Shown: positions 48,222-57,669, counted from the stretch's first letter. The stretch: DNA of 64,000 nucleotides from Chitinophagales bacterium (GCA_020636475.1 JACJXU010000003.1:186001-250000); one strand, 5' to 3'. The notes: generated from the sequence alone by a model not told the origin. A program made the numbers and translations.

Positions 48222-48247
48222 ATGCTTTTGTTGGCTATTGGGCAAAA

Positions 48248-49189
48248 TTATTCTACCAACCCGCGCCCTGTTTTTACTATTTTCTGTTGTTTTTGTAACA
48301 CTTTCATAATGGTATCTAACAAGCCGTTGATAAATTCCTTGCTTTTGGCGGTGCTGTACTCTTTGGAAATATCCACGTATTCGTTGATGGTAACTTTTAG
48401 CGGAACTTCGGGACAATAGAGCATTTCTACCAAAGCTTGACGCAGAAGCACATGATCTACGGAATTGATGCGGTCGGAGTCCCAGTTTTTGAGGTGAGGT
48501 TGTATCACTTCGTCAATTTCTACAAGATGGTCGCGGTATTGCTTGTAAAGATTTATGGCAAAAGCATAGGCTTCCTGAAGGTCGAAGGTGTATAAAGGAA
48601 AACGCCCTTTTGGGTCTGTTTCAAAAAAGAGCGTAAGGGAAGTCATCAATTTGTTAATCACAAACTCATCATCGTCGTACCACGACAAAAAAGTTTCTAC
48701 AAAATACTCTTGCACTGATGGGTCTTCTACAATGCCTTTTTTTAAAAAAAATTTGATGAGTTTTTTTTCAGACGATTTATTGCGTGGCGCATTGAGAATG
48801 CTTTCGATATTAGGTTCTTTCAGTAATTTTAAGAAAGTGCTTTTTACTAGATTTTCATCAATATAGTTTTTGAGGTGATATTTGCTTCCCAAAAGCCTAA
48901 AAGATTCATCATTGCGCAAGTTTTGTACAAAAGAGTTTTCGTACACATTTTCAAAGGAAAGTTCTTGGGTTTGGTCTTTAATGTACTTGGCCTCCACTAT
49001 TCGCTGGTGGGTTTTGGCATAGTCGGCCAATGCTAAAAGATATTGCCAAACAAGTAGATAGCAAATATAAGTGTTATCAATATTTTTTTGAATAAGCGAG
49101 CTTAATGCCTTATCGCTTTGTTCTGTGTTTATGTCTAAAGAATATAGAGCCTGAAAAGTTTTTATGCGCAAAAGCCTTCTACTGTACAT
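48248..49189 (-). CDS. nusB: Transcription antitermination factor NusB
   Basis: NusB with NusE binds boxA RNA in rRNA operons and promotes antitermination. At 313 residues it is more than twice the length of E. coli NusB (139 aa), as usual in Bacteroidota. The start MYSRRLLRIKTFQALYSLD is the typical N-terminal helix. The C-terminal ~120 residues correspond to the NusB helical core, including DHLVEIDEVIQPHLKNWD, RINSVDHVLLRQALVEML, and the end VTINEYVDISKEYSTAKSK with FINGLLD. The middle is a phylum-specific helical insertion. Two TAACTTTG promoter boxes lie upstream. Confidence 0.93.
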   Translation of the reverse strand: MYSRRLLRIKTFQALYSLDINTEQSDKALSSLIQKNIDNTYICYLLVWQYLLALADYAKTHQRIVEAKYIKDQTQELSFENVYENSFVQNLRNDESFRLLGSKYHLKNYIDENLVKSTFLKLLKEPNIESILNAPRNKSSEKKLIKFFLKKGIVEDPSVQEYFVETFLSWYDDDEFVINKLMTSLTLFFETDPKGRFPLYTFDLQEAYAFAINLYKQYRDHLVEIDEVIQPHLKNWDSDRINSVDHVLLRQALVEMLYCPEVPLKVTINEYVDISKEYSTAKSKEFINGLLDTIMKVLQKQQKIVKTGRGLVE

Positions 49190-49221
49190 AATGCAAAGAT
49201 CGTTGGTGTATAATTTTGCTG

Positions 49222-49229
49222 CAAAGTTA
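49222..49229 (-). promoter_or_regulatory. Bacteroidota -7 box (TAACTTTG) for nusB
   Basis: The minus strand reads TAACTTTG 33 bp upstream of the nusB ATG. A second TAACTTTG at 49292-49299 could be an alternative, more distant start. Confidence 0.55.
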
Positions 49230-49318
49230 CGCTATTTTGTATTGTAAAAAAATTTATACCATTTTTTCGACATAACAGTACAGGTTTCGCACAAAGTTAT
49301 ATATTTTGCCCCAAGCAC

Positions 49319-50374
49319 TTAAAACCCAATAGCATTTTCGGAATTCGGATTAAAATTTGCCGCCGTATAATTGTAAATATCCGACACACTTAGGGCTCTA
49401 TTCAGTTTTTCAAAGCCCAAAGATTGAAGCAATGCGTTGGTTTTGGCTACACTTAGATTTTTGAATTCATAAAAGGCAATGAGCCGCCCCTTGCGTAGCA
49501 GCGCATTGTCAATATTGTGAATACTGGTATTAAAAGTGCAAATAATCTTTATGTTGAGGTAATCGCTAAAAAGTCCGTCTGTAAGTTGCAAAATAGTAGA
49601 TACTACCGAATTTCTGTTTTCGTTTTCCCGCGACATAATCACTTTTTCGGCATCTTCAATAACCAAAATCGAATTTTTGTGGGCAATAATAAAAGAAATA
49701 AATTCGGGGTGCAGCAGTTCGTTTACATAATCGTTGGGAATAAAAATAAAATTCTTGTCCAGGTGCGTACTCAGCAGATACTTGATATAAGTCGTTTTGC
49801 CCGTGCCGGGTTTTCCGTGTAACAAAACAAGCCCCGACTTATCTTCCGAAAGCGCGTTGTCAATAAGTTGGTGAATGGCACCAAAATCGTCATTATAATT
49901 TTTTTCGAGCTCTAAACTGATACGGTTGATGTTAATTTCTTCTACATGAAAACCGCCTCCCGACTGCGACAAAACCTTGAACACGGGCGAAGACCGAAAA
50001 CCTAATTTTTCCCGTATTTGGCGAAAAGACGCTTGTACAAATTGGGTAGCATCAGGAACGGCATTGTCGTAATAATAAGTCACACTCACTTCTTCGCCCT
50101 CCAGCAGAATATGCAGGCATACAGGGAAAGTGGTGCTTTGCAAAAAATAATAATTGACAAAATCGCTCTCGGGCTTGGCATCGCTGTTGCGCGAAACTTT
50201 CCAACTTTCTTTTACTACTTTAAACGCGCCACTGCTTACCAATTCGCCCAATACCCAATTCATATTTTGGACATTTACCTCCAAGGGTATCTCCAACTTC
50301 AGTTCGCTGGGAGCTACATCAAAAGCGTGCTGAAAATACTTTGCTTCAATAAAATCGCCATAAGGGTCTAACAT
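49319..50374 (-). CDS. AAA+ ATPase of unknown function
   Basis: A 351-residue cytoplasmic protein. Its N-terminal ~160 residues show no known domain (SLELEKNYND precedes the ATPase). The AAA+ core starts near residue 175 with Walker A LLHGKPGTGKTTYIKYLL. Walker B is FIIAHKNSILVIEDAEKVI; a sensor region follows (FNTSIHNIDNALLRKGRL), with an arginine-finger-like RKGR. The Walker B acidic pair is D-A-E. Partner and substrate are unknown. The gene is monocistronic by its spacing: 60 bp to the LOG gene and 129 bp to nusB. Confidence 0.8.
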   Translation of the reverse strand: MLDPYGDFIEAKYFQHAFDVAPSELKLEIPLEVNVQNMNWVLGELVSSGAFKVVKESWKVSRNSDAKPESDFVNYYFLQSTTFPVCLHILLEGEEVSVTYYYDNAVPDATQFVQASFRQIREKLGFRSSPVFKVLSQSGGGFHVEEININRISLELEKNYNDDFGAIHQLIDNALSEDKSGLVLLHGKPGTGKTTYIKYLLSTHLDKNFIFIPNDYVNELLHPEFISFIIAHKNSILVIEDAEKVIMSRENENRNSVVSTILQLTDGLFSDYLNIKIICTFNTSIHNIDNALLRKGRLIAFYEFKNLSVAKTNALLQSLGFEKLNRALSVSDIYNYTAANFNPNSENAIGF

Positions 50375-50434
50375 AAGCGGAGTCCGGATTGGGAAAATGT
50401 TTTAAATAAATGAAAATTTGGTACGGTTTCGCAA

Positions 50435-51115
50435 TTAGTAATCGAAGTTGGGCGATAACTCTTCGCGGCTATAAAACTCATTAATCGTGCTAATCACCTC
50501 GTCCACATTATCGGTTAGCGTAAAAAGATTTAAGTCGTTGGGGCTAATATTTTTGTGCGTAAGCATAGTTGTTTTTATCCAGTCCATAAGCCCGCTCCAA
50601 TAAGAAACGCCCACCAAAATAACCGGAACGCGCGCAATTTTCTCTGTTTGAATGAGCGTAATGGATTCAAAGAGTTCATCTAAGGTGCCAAAACCTCCGG
50701 GCATCAAAATAAACGCTTGGGCATATTTTACAAACATTACCTTGCGCACAAAAAAGTAGCGAAAAGAAAGCAGTTTGTCTTGGTCGATGTAGCGGTTGTT
50801 GAATTGCTCAAAAGGCAAATTGATGTTCAAACCTACCGAAGCTCCGCCCGCTTTGCGCGCACCTTTGTTGCCCGCTTCCATAATACCCGGACCACCGCCC
50901 GTAATTACACCGTAGCCTGCTTTAACCAATTCGTAAGCAATGTCTTCCGCCAATTTATAGTAGGGGTCGTCGGAAGAAGTACGCGCCGAACCATAAATAG
51001 ACACACAAGGTCCGATAGCACTCATTTTATCAAATCCTTCTACAAATTCAGAAACGATGCGAAATATTCGCCAAGAAGATTCTGCTTGTATTTTGGTCCA
51101 ATTTCTATGTTCCAT
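50435..51115 (-). CDS. LOG family protein (TIGR00730 type)
   Basis: A 226-residue Rossmann-fold protein. The LOG signature is visible: ISVYGSA-like CVSIYGSARTSSDDPYY, the segment VITGGGPGIMEAGNKGARKAG near residue 75, and PGGFGTLDELFESITLIQT near residue 140, which includes the catalytic PGGxGTxxE. Members include cytokinin riboside 5'-monophosphate phosphoribohydrolases and nucleotide 5'-monophosphate nucleosidases; bacterial substrates are often AMP or similar nucleotides. The protein is cytosolic. It lies between the AAA+ gene and the symporter gene with 33 to 60 bp gaps. Confidence 0.9.
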   Translation of the reverse strand: MEHRNWTKIQAESSWRIFRIVSEFVEGFDKMSAIGPCVSIYGSARTSSDDPYYKLAEDIAYELVKAGYGVITGGGPGIMEAGNKGARKAGGASVGLNINLPFEQFNNRYIDQDKLLSFRYFFVRKVMFVKYAQAFILMPGGFGTLDELFESITLIQTEKIARVPVILVGVSYWSGLMDWIKTTMLTHKNISPNDLNLFTLTDNVDEVISTINEFYSREELSPNFDY

Positions 51116-51147
51116 TCAATATTTATTTTATGATTAAATAATAAAAT

Positions 51148-52623
51148 TTAAGTTTTTTTTGCAATGAGCAGCAAACCAACAAAGGTAAGCAATCCATTTA
51201 AAATTAGTAATTCAAATCCAAATTTATATCCATTAAAAAGCTGCTCGCTGTTTGCTTGTAAAAAATAACAAATAGCGGGCGATACCAAACAAACAAGCGG
51301 GACAAATTTGTCGTTTACCTTATACTTTGTAAAAATACCAAAGAAAAACAAGCCCAACAAAGGTCCGTAAGTATAGCCCGCTACGCGAAATACGGCACTT
51401 ACTACGGCTTCTTGCAACAGATATTTGAAAGACAGAATACACAAAAAAATAAGCAGCGCAAATCCGATGTGTACATAATGTCGTGTGTTTTGTAGGCTCG
51501 CAACCGACTTTTTTAGCCTGTTTTTGTCCATATCCAAAAAATCGATACAAAACGAAGTGGTGAGTGCCGTAAGGGCAGAATCGGCACTAGAATAAGCAGC
51601 GGCAATAAGCCCTAAAAGAAAGAATATTCCCATCGTCGGCGGGAAATAATTCAACGCTAGCGTAGGAAAAGTTTTGTCTGTGCCGGCAGGCAAATCTATG
51701 TGCATCGCATTGGCGTACAAGTACAGCAAGGCTCCCAAACTTACAAACAACACATTTACCAACAACAACACTCCGCTAAAACTAAACATATTCCATTGCG
51801 CTTCATTAATATTCTTGCAACTATTGTTTTTTTGCATCATATCTTGGTCCAAACCCGTCATAGCAATGGCAATAAACACACCGCTCAAAAACTGTTTCCA
51901 AAAATAGCGGTCTTCATTTATATTGTCGAAGAAAAAAACTTTGGCATACCGGCTATGCCATATTTTTTGCGGCAATTCACCAATAGAATATCCCAGCGCA
52001 TTACTTATAAAAATGATAGTAAAAATTACTGTAAGCAACATCAGCGCAGTTTGTAGCGTATCGGTCCACACAATGGTTTTTATACCACCGCGCAGTGTGT
52101 AGAGCCATATAAGCAAAAGTGTGAATAAGATATTGGCAAAAAAAGGAACGCCCCACGCATCAAAAACAAAGGTTTGTAATACCAAAGCCACCAAATACAA
52201 GCGAAAACTCGCCCCAATGGTACGCGAAAGCAAGAAAAACGCCGCCCCTGTTTTGTACGAAAAAACGCCGAGTCGTTGCTCTAAGTAGGTGTAAATAGAC
52301 ACCAAATTCAGCCGATAATAAATCGGCATCAGCACCGTAGCGATAATCCAATAACCCAGCGTATAACCCAGCGCAACCTGCAAATAAGAAAAATAACCGT
52401 TTGTTCCGGCTAAGTTTCCTACGGCTCCCGGCACCGAAATAAACGTAACGCCCGACAGTGACGCGCCAATCATTCCAAAAGCTACCACATACCAAGGCGA
52501 AACTTTTTTACCGATAAAAAAATCTTCATTCGTCTGATTGCCTCCCTTCGTGGTAAGCCAAGAAATAAGCATCAAAAAGCCGAAGTAAACAAGAATTAAG
52601 CTAAATATTAATAAAGGATACAT
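51148..52623 (-). CDS. Sodium:solute symporter family protein
   Basis: A 491-residue inner-membrane transporter with about 13 membrane helices, of the SSS family that couples uptake to a sodium gradient. Visible features are the first helix LIFSLILVYFGFLMLISW, the NQTNEDFFIGKKVSPWYV loop, and the family motif region GGIKTIVWTDTLQTALML with SADSALTALTTSFCIDF near residue 345. The substrate is not evident; several Bacteroidota members are annotated only as SSS. The C-terminal helices are complete. A TAGCTTTG promoter box lies 29 bp upstream, and the divergent acs gene lies 121 bp away, so an acetate or related transporter is possible but unproven. Confidence 0.9.
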   Translation of the reverse strand: MYPLLIFSLILVYFGFLMLISWLTTKGGNQTNEDFFIGKKVSPWYVVAFGMIGASLSGVTFISVPGAVGNLAGTNGYFSYLQVALGYTLGYWIIATVLMPIYYRLNLVSIYTYLEQRLGVFSYKTGAAFFLLSRTIGASFRLYLVALVLQTFVFDAWGVPFFANILFTLLLIWLYTLRGGIKTIVWTDTLQTALMLLTVIFTIIFISNALGYSIGELPQKIWHSRYAKVFFFDNINEDRYFWKQFLSGVFIAIAMTGLDQDMMQKNNSCKNINEAQWNMFSFSGVLLLVNVLFVSLGALLYLYANAMHIDLPAGTDKTFPTLALNYFPPTMGIFFLLGLIAAAYSSADSALTALTTSFCIDFLDMDKNRLKKSVASLQNTRHYVHIGFALLIFLCILSFKYLLQEAVVSAVFRVAGYTYGPLLGLFFFGIFTKYKVNDKFVPLVCLVSPAICYFLQANSEQLFNGYKFGFELLILNGLLTFVGLLLIAKKT

Positions 52624-52651
52624 ATTCCGTGTAAATTATTACAAAAAACAC

Positions 52652-52659
52652 CAAAGCTA
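52652..52659 (-). promoter_or_regulatory. Bacteroidota -7 box (TAGCTTTG) for the symporter gene
   Basis: The minus strand reads TAGCTTTG 29 bp upstream of the symporter ATG, in the spacer shared with divergent acs. Confidence 0.5.
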
Positions 52660-52744
52660 AATAAAATACCCTATCGGTAAAAAATTTTTCTACCTAATAG
52701 TTTTCAATTACCTTTAAAACTCAACTTAAAACAAAGCCGAAAAA

Positions 52745-54670
52745 ATGAAATTTATCGCCAAAACACAGGAAGATTATCAAAAACTTTACAACGCAAGCGT
52801 ACAAAACCCCCAAGACTTTTGGGCGGAATTTGCCGAAACCAATTTTATTTGGCAACGAAAATGGGATAAAGTGCTGGACTACAACTTTGAAAAAGCACAT
52901 TTCCGCTGGTTTGAAGGCGCAAAACTCAATATTACCCAAAACTGCATAGACCGCCATTTGCCGGAAAAAGCGGCGCAAACTGCCCTTATTTTTGAACCCA
53001 ACGACCCAAACGAAGAAGCACAGCACATTAGCTACGCCACTTTGGCAGAAAATGTAAACAAAACCGCCAATTTGCTCAAAAACTTAGGCGTACAAAAAGG
53101 CGACAGAGTATGTATTTACTTGCCCATGATTCCCGAATTGGCATATAGTGTACTGGCTTGCGCGCGCATAGGTGCTGTTCATTCGGTGGTTTTTGCCGGA
53201 TTTAGCGCGCAGTCGCTCGCCGACAGAATAAATGACGCTAGCTGCAAGGTGCTAATTACTGCCGATGGCGGTTTTCGCGGCAACAAAACTACGCCACTTT
53301 TTGATATTGCCACCCAAGCATTGCAACAATGTACCAGTATCGAACATTTGCTTATGGTAAAACGCTGCAACAATGTTTCGGAAAACGATTGGCACAAACA
53401 TCAACAAGTATTGCCAGCCATTAAGTTTTCTTTTTGGGAAAAAATGTTTGCTGCTGCTTCAGCGCATTGCCCGCCCGTTTGGGTTGATGCCGAAGACCCT
53501 TTGTTTATACTGTACACTTCCGGCTCTACGGGCAAGCCCAAAGGAATGGTACATACTTCAGGCGGCTATATGGTTTACACCAATTTTACTTTCTGTAATG
53601 TTTTTCAGTACCAAGCAGGCGATGTGTATTGGTGCACCGCCGACATTGGTTGGATAACGGGACACAGCTACATTTTGTATGGTCCACTAAGTGCCGGTGC
53701 TACTACGCTTATGTTTGAAGGCGTACCTTCTTATCCTGATATGGGCAGGTTTTGGCAAGTGATAGAAAAACACAAAGTAAATATTTTTTACACCGCACCT
53801 ACTGCCATTCGCGCGTTGGAGCAGGCAGATATTTCTTTTGTAGAAAAATACGATTTGCGCAGCCTTAAAACTTTGGGAACCGTTGGCGAACCCATCAATG
53901 TAGAGGCTTGGGAATGGTACAATAAGTATATTGGTAAAAACAACTGTCCTATTGTAGATACTTGGTGGCAAACCGAAACAGGCGGAATAATGATTTCTAA
54001 TTTGGCGGGTGTAACGCCGCAAATTCCCACTTTCGCTACTTTGCCACTTCCGGGGGTGCAGGCTTGTTTGTTAGATGAAAACGGAAAAGAAATAAGTCAT
54101 TTGCCCGCCGAAGGAAAATTGTGTATAAAATATCCTTGGCCCAGTATGGCGCGCACCATTTATGGCAATCATCAGCGATTTGTGGATACGTATTTTTCCG
54201 CATTTAAAGGATATTATTTTACAGGAGACGGTTGTCGGTGCGATGTACAAGGAAACTTTCGCATTACAGGGCGTGTAGATGATATTGTGATTGTAAGTGG
54301 ACATAATTTGGGAACAGCAGAAATAGAAAATGCCATAAACCAGCATCCCAATATAATAGAAAGTGCTGTGGTAGGATTTCCACACGCTATTAAGGGCAAT
54401 GCTATTTATGCTTTTGTGAGTTGCTTGCACAAACCCGAAAATGAAGCACTTTTACAAAAAGAAATTGCCGCAAGTGTGAGCGAATTGATAGGACCTATTG
54501 CAAAACCCGACAAAATTCAGGTATGCTATGCCTTACCCAAAACCCGCAGTGGCAAAATAATGCGCCGTATTTTGCGGAAAATTGCTGCCGGAGAGTTCGA
54601 TAGCTTTGGCGATATATCCACTTTGCTCAATCCCGAATGTGTGGCAGAAATTATAAAAGGAGCGAAATAA
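52745..54670 (+). CDS. acs: Acetyl-CoA synthetase
   Basis: Acs makes acetyl-CoA from acetate, ATP and CoA through an acetyl-adenylate. The 641-residue length is normal. The AMP-binding P-loop appears as LYTSGSTGKPKGMVHTSGG near residue 258. Adenylation motifs follow: DTWWQTETGG near 405 and YFTGDGCRCD with GRVDDIVIVSGHNLG. The C-terminal catalytic Lys, the usual site of acetylation control, lies in PKTRSGKIMRRILRK near residue 600. Propionate as a substrate cannot be excluded. It is divergent from a sodium symporter gene. Confidence 0.95.
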   Translation: MKFIAKTQEDYQKLYNASVQNPQDFWAEFAETNFIWQRKWDKVLDYNFEKAHFRWFEGAKLNITQNCIDRHLPEKAAQTALIFEPNDPNEEAQHISYATLAENVNKTANLLKNLGVQKGDRVCIYLPMIPELAYSVLACARIGAVHSVVFAGFSAQSLADRINDASCKVLITADGGFRGNKTTPLFDIATQALQQCTSIEHLLMVKRCNNVSENDWHKHQQVLPAIKFSFWEKMFAAASAHCPPVWVDAEDPLFILYTSGSTGKPKGMVHTSGGYMVYTNFTFCNVFQYQAGDVYWCTADIGWITGHSYILYGPLSAGATTLMFEGVPSYPDMGRFWQVIEKHKVNIFYTAPTAIRALEQADISFVEKYDLRSLKTLGTVGEPINVEAWEWYNKYIGKNNCPIVDTWWQTETGGIMISNLAGVTPQIPTFATLPLPGVQACLLDENGKEISHLPAEGKLCIKYPWPSMARTIYGNHQRFVDTYFSAFKGYYFTGDGCRCDVQGNFRITGRVDDIVIVSGHNLGTAEIENAINQHPNIIESAVVGFPHAIKGNAIYAFVSCLHKPENEALLQKEIAASVSELIGPIAKPDKIQVCYALPKTRSGKIMRRILRKIAAGEFDSFGDISTLLNPECVAEIIKGAK

Positions 54671-54818
54671 TGTAATGCAATAAGAAAATTTTTTAAACAT
54701 TTTTTGTATGTTGATTGTAAATGTTGCTATTGTATTGTGTAATAGCCCACATTTTTGTGCGTCAATAGTCTAAAAATACGGTTGTAATCGAACAAATTAA
54801 AGGGCGTAAATTATTTAT

Positions 54819-55400
54819 ATGGACATTAACTTGAAAGATATTGTTACCGTAAGTTTCACCTTATTTGCGGTAATTGATATTTTTGGTTCTCTTCCGGTTT
54901 TGGTGGATATAAAATCGAAGACCGGACATATTTTTTCGGGAAAAGTAACCCTTATTTCAGGCTTATTGATGTTGATTTTCTTGCTGTTTGGCGAAAGTTT
55001 ACTCAAGTTTATCGGCATTGATGTGTCGTCTTTTGCCTTAGCAGGTTCGTTTATCATTTTTATTATCGCAATGGAAATGATTCTCGGCGTTTCAATATTT
55101 AAAAGCAAAGATACCGACCCGAAAAATGCAACCATTGTTCCCATCGCATTTCCGCTTATTGCCGGAGCGGGTACACTTACTACTATTTTGTCGCTAAAAT
55201 CGCAATATAGCATGCTTACCATTGTAGTTGGTTTGCTTATCAATCTGATAATCGTTTATGCTGTACTGAAATTTGTACCGCTCATCGAAAAAAAATTGGG
55301 CAGTGGCGGCATAGAAGTATTGCGGCGTGTTTTTGGCATAATATTATTAGCGATTGCCATAAAAATATTCAAAAGTAATCTTTTTTGGGGCGGTGTATGA
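54819..55400 (+). CDS. MarC family integral membrane protein
   Basis: A 193-residue protein with six predicted membrane helices. Family landmarks are VTVSFTLFAVIDIFGSLPV in helix 1, SFIIFIIAMEMILG near residue 85, and the conserved AGAGTLTTILSL near 115. The end is ILLAIAIKIFKSNLFWGGV. MarC family members are inner-membrane proteins of unknown transport activity. The gene starts with ATG, 148 bp after acs, and is followed by the ABC ATPase gene after 61 bp. Confidence 0.9.
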   Translation: MDINLKDIVTVSFTLFAVIDIFGSLPVLVDIKSKTGHIFSGKVTLISGLLMLIFLLFGESLLKFIGIDVSSFALAGSFIIFIIAMEMILGVSIFKSKDTDPKNATIVPIAFPLIAGAGTLTTILSLKSQYSMLTIVVGLLINLIIVYAVLKFVPLIEKKLGSGGIEVLRRVFGIILLAIAIKIFKSNLFWGGV

Positions 55401-55461
55401 ACTTTCAAGGCGTAAAAAGTATTAAGCCTTCATACTTTATTGCTAAGGCAAAGAATTATTT

Positions 55462-56157
55462 ATGAAAGAAATAATTTCGTTAGAAAAAATCACCAAATTT
55501 TATCAAATGGGCGATGTCGTTATCAAAGCCTTAAACGGTTTGGACTTGCACATTCACCAAAACGAATATGTAGCACTAATGGGACCATCAGGCTCGGGGA
55601 AATCGACACTAATGAATATTATCGGCTGTTTGGATACGCCCACTTCGGGTTCGTATATTCTCAATGGCAAAAATGTATCGCAAATGCTGGATAACGAATT
55701 GGCGGATATTCGGAATAAAGAAATTGGTTTTGTTTTTCAAACGTTTAATCTCCTGCCGCGCCTCAGTGCTTTGGAAAATGTAGCCTTACCCTTGGTGTAT
55801 GCAGGTATTGGCGGCAGTGAACGTTTGGCGCGTGCCCAAAAAGTACTCGAAGCCGTAGGTTTGGGAAATCGCGGCAAGCACAAACCCAACGAAATGTCGG
55901 GCGGACAACGCCAAAGAGTAGCTATTGCACGCGCTTTAATCAATAATCCCTCCATTATTTTGGCAGACGAGCCTACCGGAAATTTGGATAGCAAGACTTC
56001 CGAAGAAATTTTAGCCATTTTCAAGGATATTCACGAACAAGGAAATACCGTAGTATTGGTAACACACGAAGAAGATGTGGCACTGCACAGTCATCGTATT
56101 GTAAGATTATTGGACGGAAAGCTCCATTCGGACGAAAAAGTTTTGGCAAATAGCTAA
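55462..56157 (+). CDS. ABC transporter ATP-binding protein, MacB/LolD type
   Basis: A 231-residue ATPase subunit. Walker A is [15 protein letters not shown] near residue 38. The Q-loop is [16 protein letters not shown]. The signature LSGGQ-type motif reads [16 protein letters not shown], Walker [14 protein letters not shown], and the H-loop [10 protein letters not shown]. Sequence features ([26 protein letters not shown]) are those of the MacB/LolD/FtsE group, which serves MacB-type permeases in lipoprotein release, macrolide export or cell division. No permease gene is nearby, so the transporter partner is encoded elsewhere. Confidence 0.93.
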   Translation: MKEIISLEKITKFYQMGDVVIKALNGLDLHIHQNEYVALMGPSGSGKSTLMNIIGCLDTPTSGSYILNGKNVSQMLDNELADIRNKEIGFVFQTFNLLPRLSALENVALPLVYAGIGGSERLARAQKVLEAVGLGNRGKHKPNEMSGGQRQRVAIARALINNPSIILADEPTGNLDSKTSEEILAIFKDIHEQGNTVVLVTHEEDVALHSHRIVRLLDGKLHSDEKVLANS

Positions 56158-56222
56158 AAATTTTTTCGGACAAAAAATATCTTCAAAAAAATACGTTATA
56201 CCATAAAACAAGAACAAAATCC

Positions 56223-56768
56223 ATGAAAATATACACCAAAACCGGCGATGATGCTACCACAATGCTTTGGGGCGGCGGTAGAGTTGAAAAACACCACATT
56301 CGCATAGACGCTTATGGCACCGTTGACGAACTGAATAGTGCGCTGGGCATTGTACACGATAGTGCAAATATGCCCGAAGTGGCAGCAGAATTACAGCAAA
56401 TTCAATCGCGATTATTTAGTTTGGGCGCGATTTTGGCAACCAATCCCGACAAAAAAAATGTACAAACTCCCGCCTTCGATGCTGCGTACATAGAAGATTT
56501 GGAAAAAAGCATCGACCGAATGGAAACCGTATTGCCGCCTTTAAAAAATTTTATTCTACCCAGCGGACATTTAGCCTCTTCACATTGTCATTTGGCGCGT
56601 TGTATTTGTCGCCGTGCCGAGCGGAAATGTAGTTGGCTCAATGCGCACCAAACCTTAGACCCACTACTCATTCCGTATTTAAATCGCCTCTCGGACTATC
56701 TGTTTGTGTTGGCGCGCTATATCTCTCATTGCCAAAATGGCGAAGAAATTATTTGGAAATCAAATTAA
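56223..56768 (+). CDS. Cob(I)alamin adenosyltransferase, PduO type
   Basis: A 181-residue enzyme that transfers the adenosyl group of ATP to reduced cobalamin, forming adenosylcobalamin. The family pattern is clear: the ATP-binding MKIYTKTGDDATTMLWGGG at the N-terminus, RIDAYGTVDELNSALG near residue 30, then ASSHCHLARCICRRAERK with the Arg residues that bind ATP, and NRLSDYLFVLARYIS near the end. The protein is soluble. A cobalamin-dependent mutase subunit is encoded 1.2 kb downstream, which gives the coenzyme a local user. Confidence 0.93.
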   Translation: MKIYTKTGDDATTMLWGGGRVEKHHIRIDAYGTVDELNSALGIVHDSANMPEVAAELQQIQSRLFSLGAILATNPDKKNVQTPAFDAAYIEDLEKSIDRMETVLPPLKNFILPSGHLASSHCHLARCICRRAERKCSWLNAHQTLDPLLIPYLNRLSDYLFVLARYISHCQNGEEIIWKSN

Positions 56769-56849
56769 TTTCGTTAAAATGGAGTTACTTTTTTGATATT
56801 TTACAGTCGTTTAATCATACATTATTATAAAAAAAACAAGTAGAAAAAT

Positions 56850-57074
56850 ATGTATTGGACATTAGAATTAGCTTCGTATTTAGAAGATGCTCCTTGGCCC
56901 GCTACCAAAGACGAATTGATAGATTTTGCCATTCGTTCCGGTGCGCCGATTGAAGTAATTGAAAACTTGCAAGAATTGGAAGATGAGCCGGGAGAGTTTT
57001 TTGAATCTATTGAGGACGTTTGGCCCGATTATCCTACGCAAGAAGATTTTTTCTTTCACGAAGACGAGCATTAA
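56850..57074 (+). CDS. DUF2795 domain protein
   Basis: A small 74-residue acidic protein that matches DUF2795: WTLELASYLEDAPWPATKDEL at the N-terminus, IDFAIRSGAPIEVIENLQEL, and EDVWPDYPTQEDFFFHEDEH. Function is unknown; the family is a compact helical domain conserved as a free-standing gene in Bacteroidota. It is cytoplasmic and starts 82 bp after the adenosyltransferase gene on the same strand. A perfect 9-bp stem (TTTGTGCAG at 57100-57108, CTGCACAAA at 57128-57136) follows and may end the transcript. Confidence 0.85.
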   Translation: MYWTLELASYLEDAPWPATKDELIDFAIRSGAPIEVIENLQELEDEPGEFFESIEDVWPDYPTQEDFFFHEDEH

Positions 57075-57099
57075 TTAGTAGAATAGATTTTGCTATAAT

Positions 57100-57136
57100 T
57101 TTGTGCAGGAAAAGTCTTATAGACATTCTGCACAAA
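57100..57136 (+). terminator. Stem-loop after the DUF2795 gene
   Basis: Arms TTTGTGCAG and CTGCACAAA pair perfectly over 9 bp with a 19-base loop, 25 bp beyond the DUF2795 stop. No strong T run follows, so terminator status is only probable. Confidence 0.5.
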
Positions 57137-57237
57137 CTAAACCGTATTTTGTTTTAAAGCATGACTTTTATGCTAAAATATTGGCTATGATAAAAACAAG
57201 CAGTATAAAATTTTAGGGAGCAGAAAAATTTGGCTTT

Positions 57238-57573
57238 TTATAAACTGAGTTCCTTCGCGGGGTCCCAAAAGACTTGTTTAAAATCGCAAACCGTATCATT
57301 TTCAACTTTGATACCTTCGGCTTCGAGGAGTTCTTGCATGCGTGTAGGTGTGCCAAAATGGTGTTTGCCACTAAGCAAACCATTGCGATTGACGACACGA
57401 TGCGCCGGAACTGCCGGAGAAACAGTGTGTGCGTTGTTCATTGCCCAACCCACCATTCGCGCTGTACCCGTAGTGCCTAAACAGCGAGCTATGGCTCCGT
57501 AGCTTGTTACACGCCCTCGTGGAATAAGGCGGCAGATTTCATATACTGCTTCAAAAAAACTGTCTTGTGCCAT
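57238..57573 (-). CDS. Alkyltransferase-like protein (ATL; MGMT homologue without the active-site Cys)
   Basis: From the ATG at 57573 (MAQDSFFEAVYEICRLIPRG) the protein has 111 residues. The MGMT DNA-binding core is present: RVTSYGAIARCLGTTGTARMVGWAM and NNAHTVSPAVPAHRVVNRNGLL. In O6-alkylguanine alkyltransferases the active site reads PCHRV; here the Cys is Ala (PAHRV). Such ATL proteins cannot remove the alkyl group but bind O6-alkylguanine and pass it to nucleotide excision repair. The gene is convergent with the DUF2795 gene. Confidence 0.88.
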   Translation of the reverse strand: MAQDSFFEAVYEICRLIPRGRVTSYGAIARCLGTTGTARMVGWAMNNAHTVSPAVPAHRVVNRNGLLSGKHHFGTPTRMQELLEAEGIKVENDTVCDFKQVFWDPAKELSL

Positions 57574-57637
57574 GTGTTTGTGTTTTGTAGGCAAATATTA
57601 TTGCCAGCCAAAAATGTCTAAAAATTATTTTTTCCTT

Positions 57638-57645
57638 TATCTTTG
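57638..57645 (+). promoter_or_regulatory. Bacteroidota -7 box (TATCTTTG) for the small acidic protein gene
   Basis: The plus strand reads TATCTTTG 24 bp upstream of the ATG at 57670. The longer frame beginning at TTG 57643 overlaps this box and is therefore rejected. Confidence 0.65.
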
Positions 57646-57669
57646 AACATATTTAAAAAATATACCAAC

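Noticed and set aside
48179..48223. Longer start of the CBM20 gene
   Set aside because: It would overlap the TACCTTTG promoter box and places extra polar residues before the signal peptide.
57643..57669. TTG start nine codons upstream of the acidic protein
   Set aside because: It overlaps the TATCTTTG promoter box; the ATG at 57670 is better.
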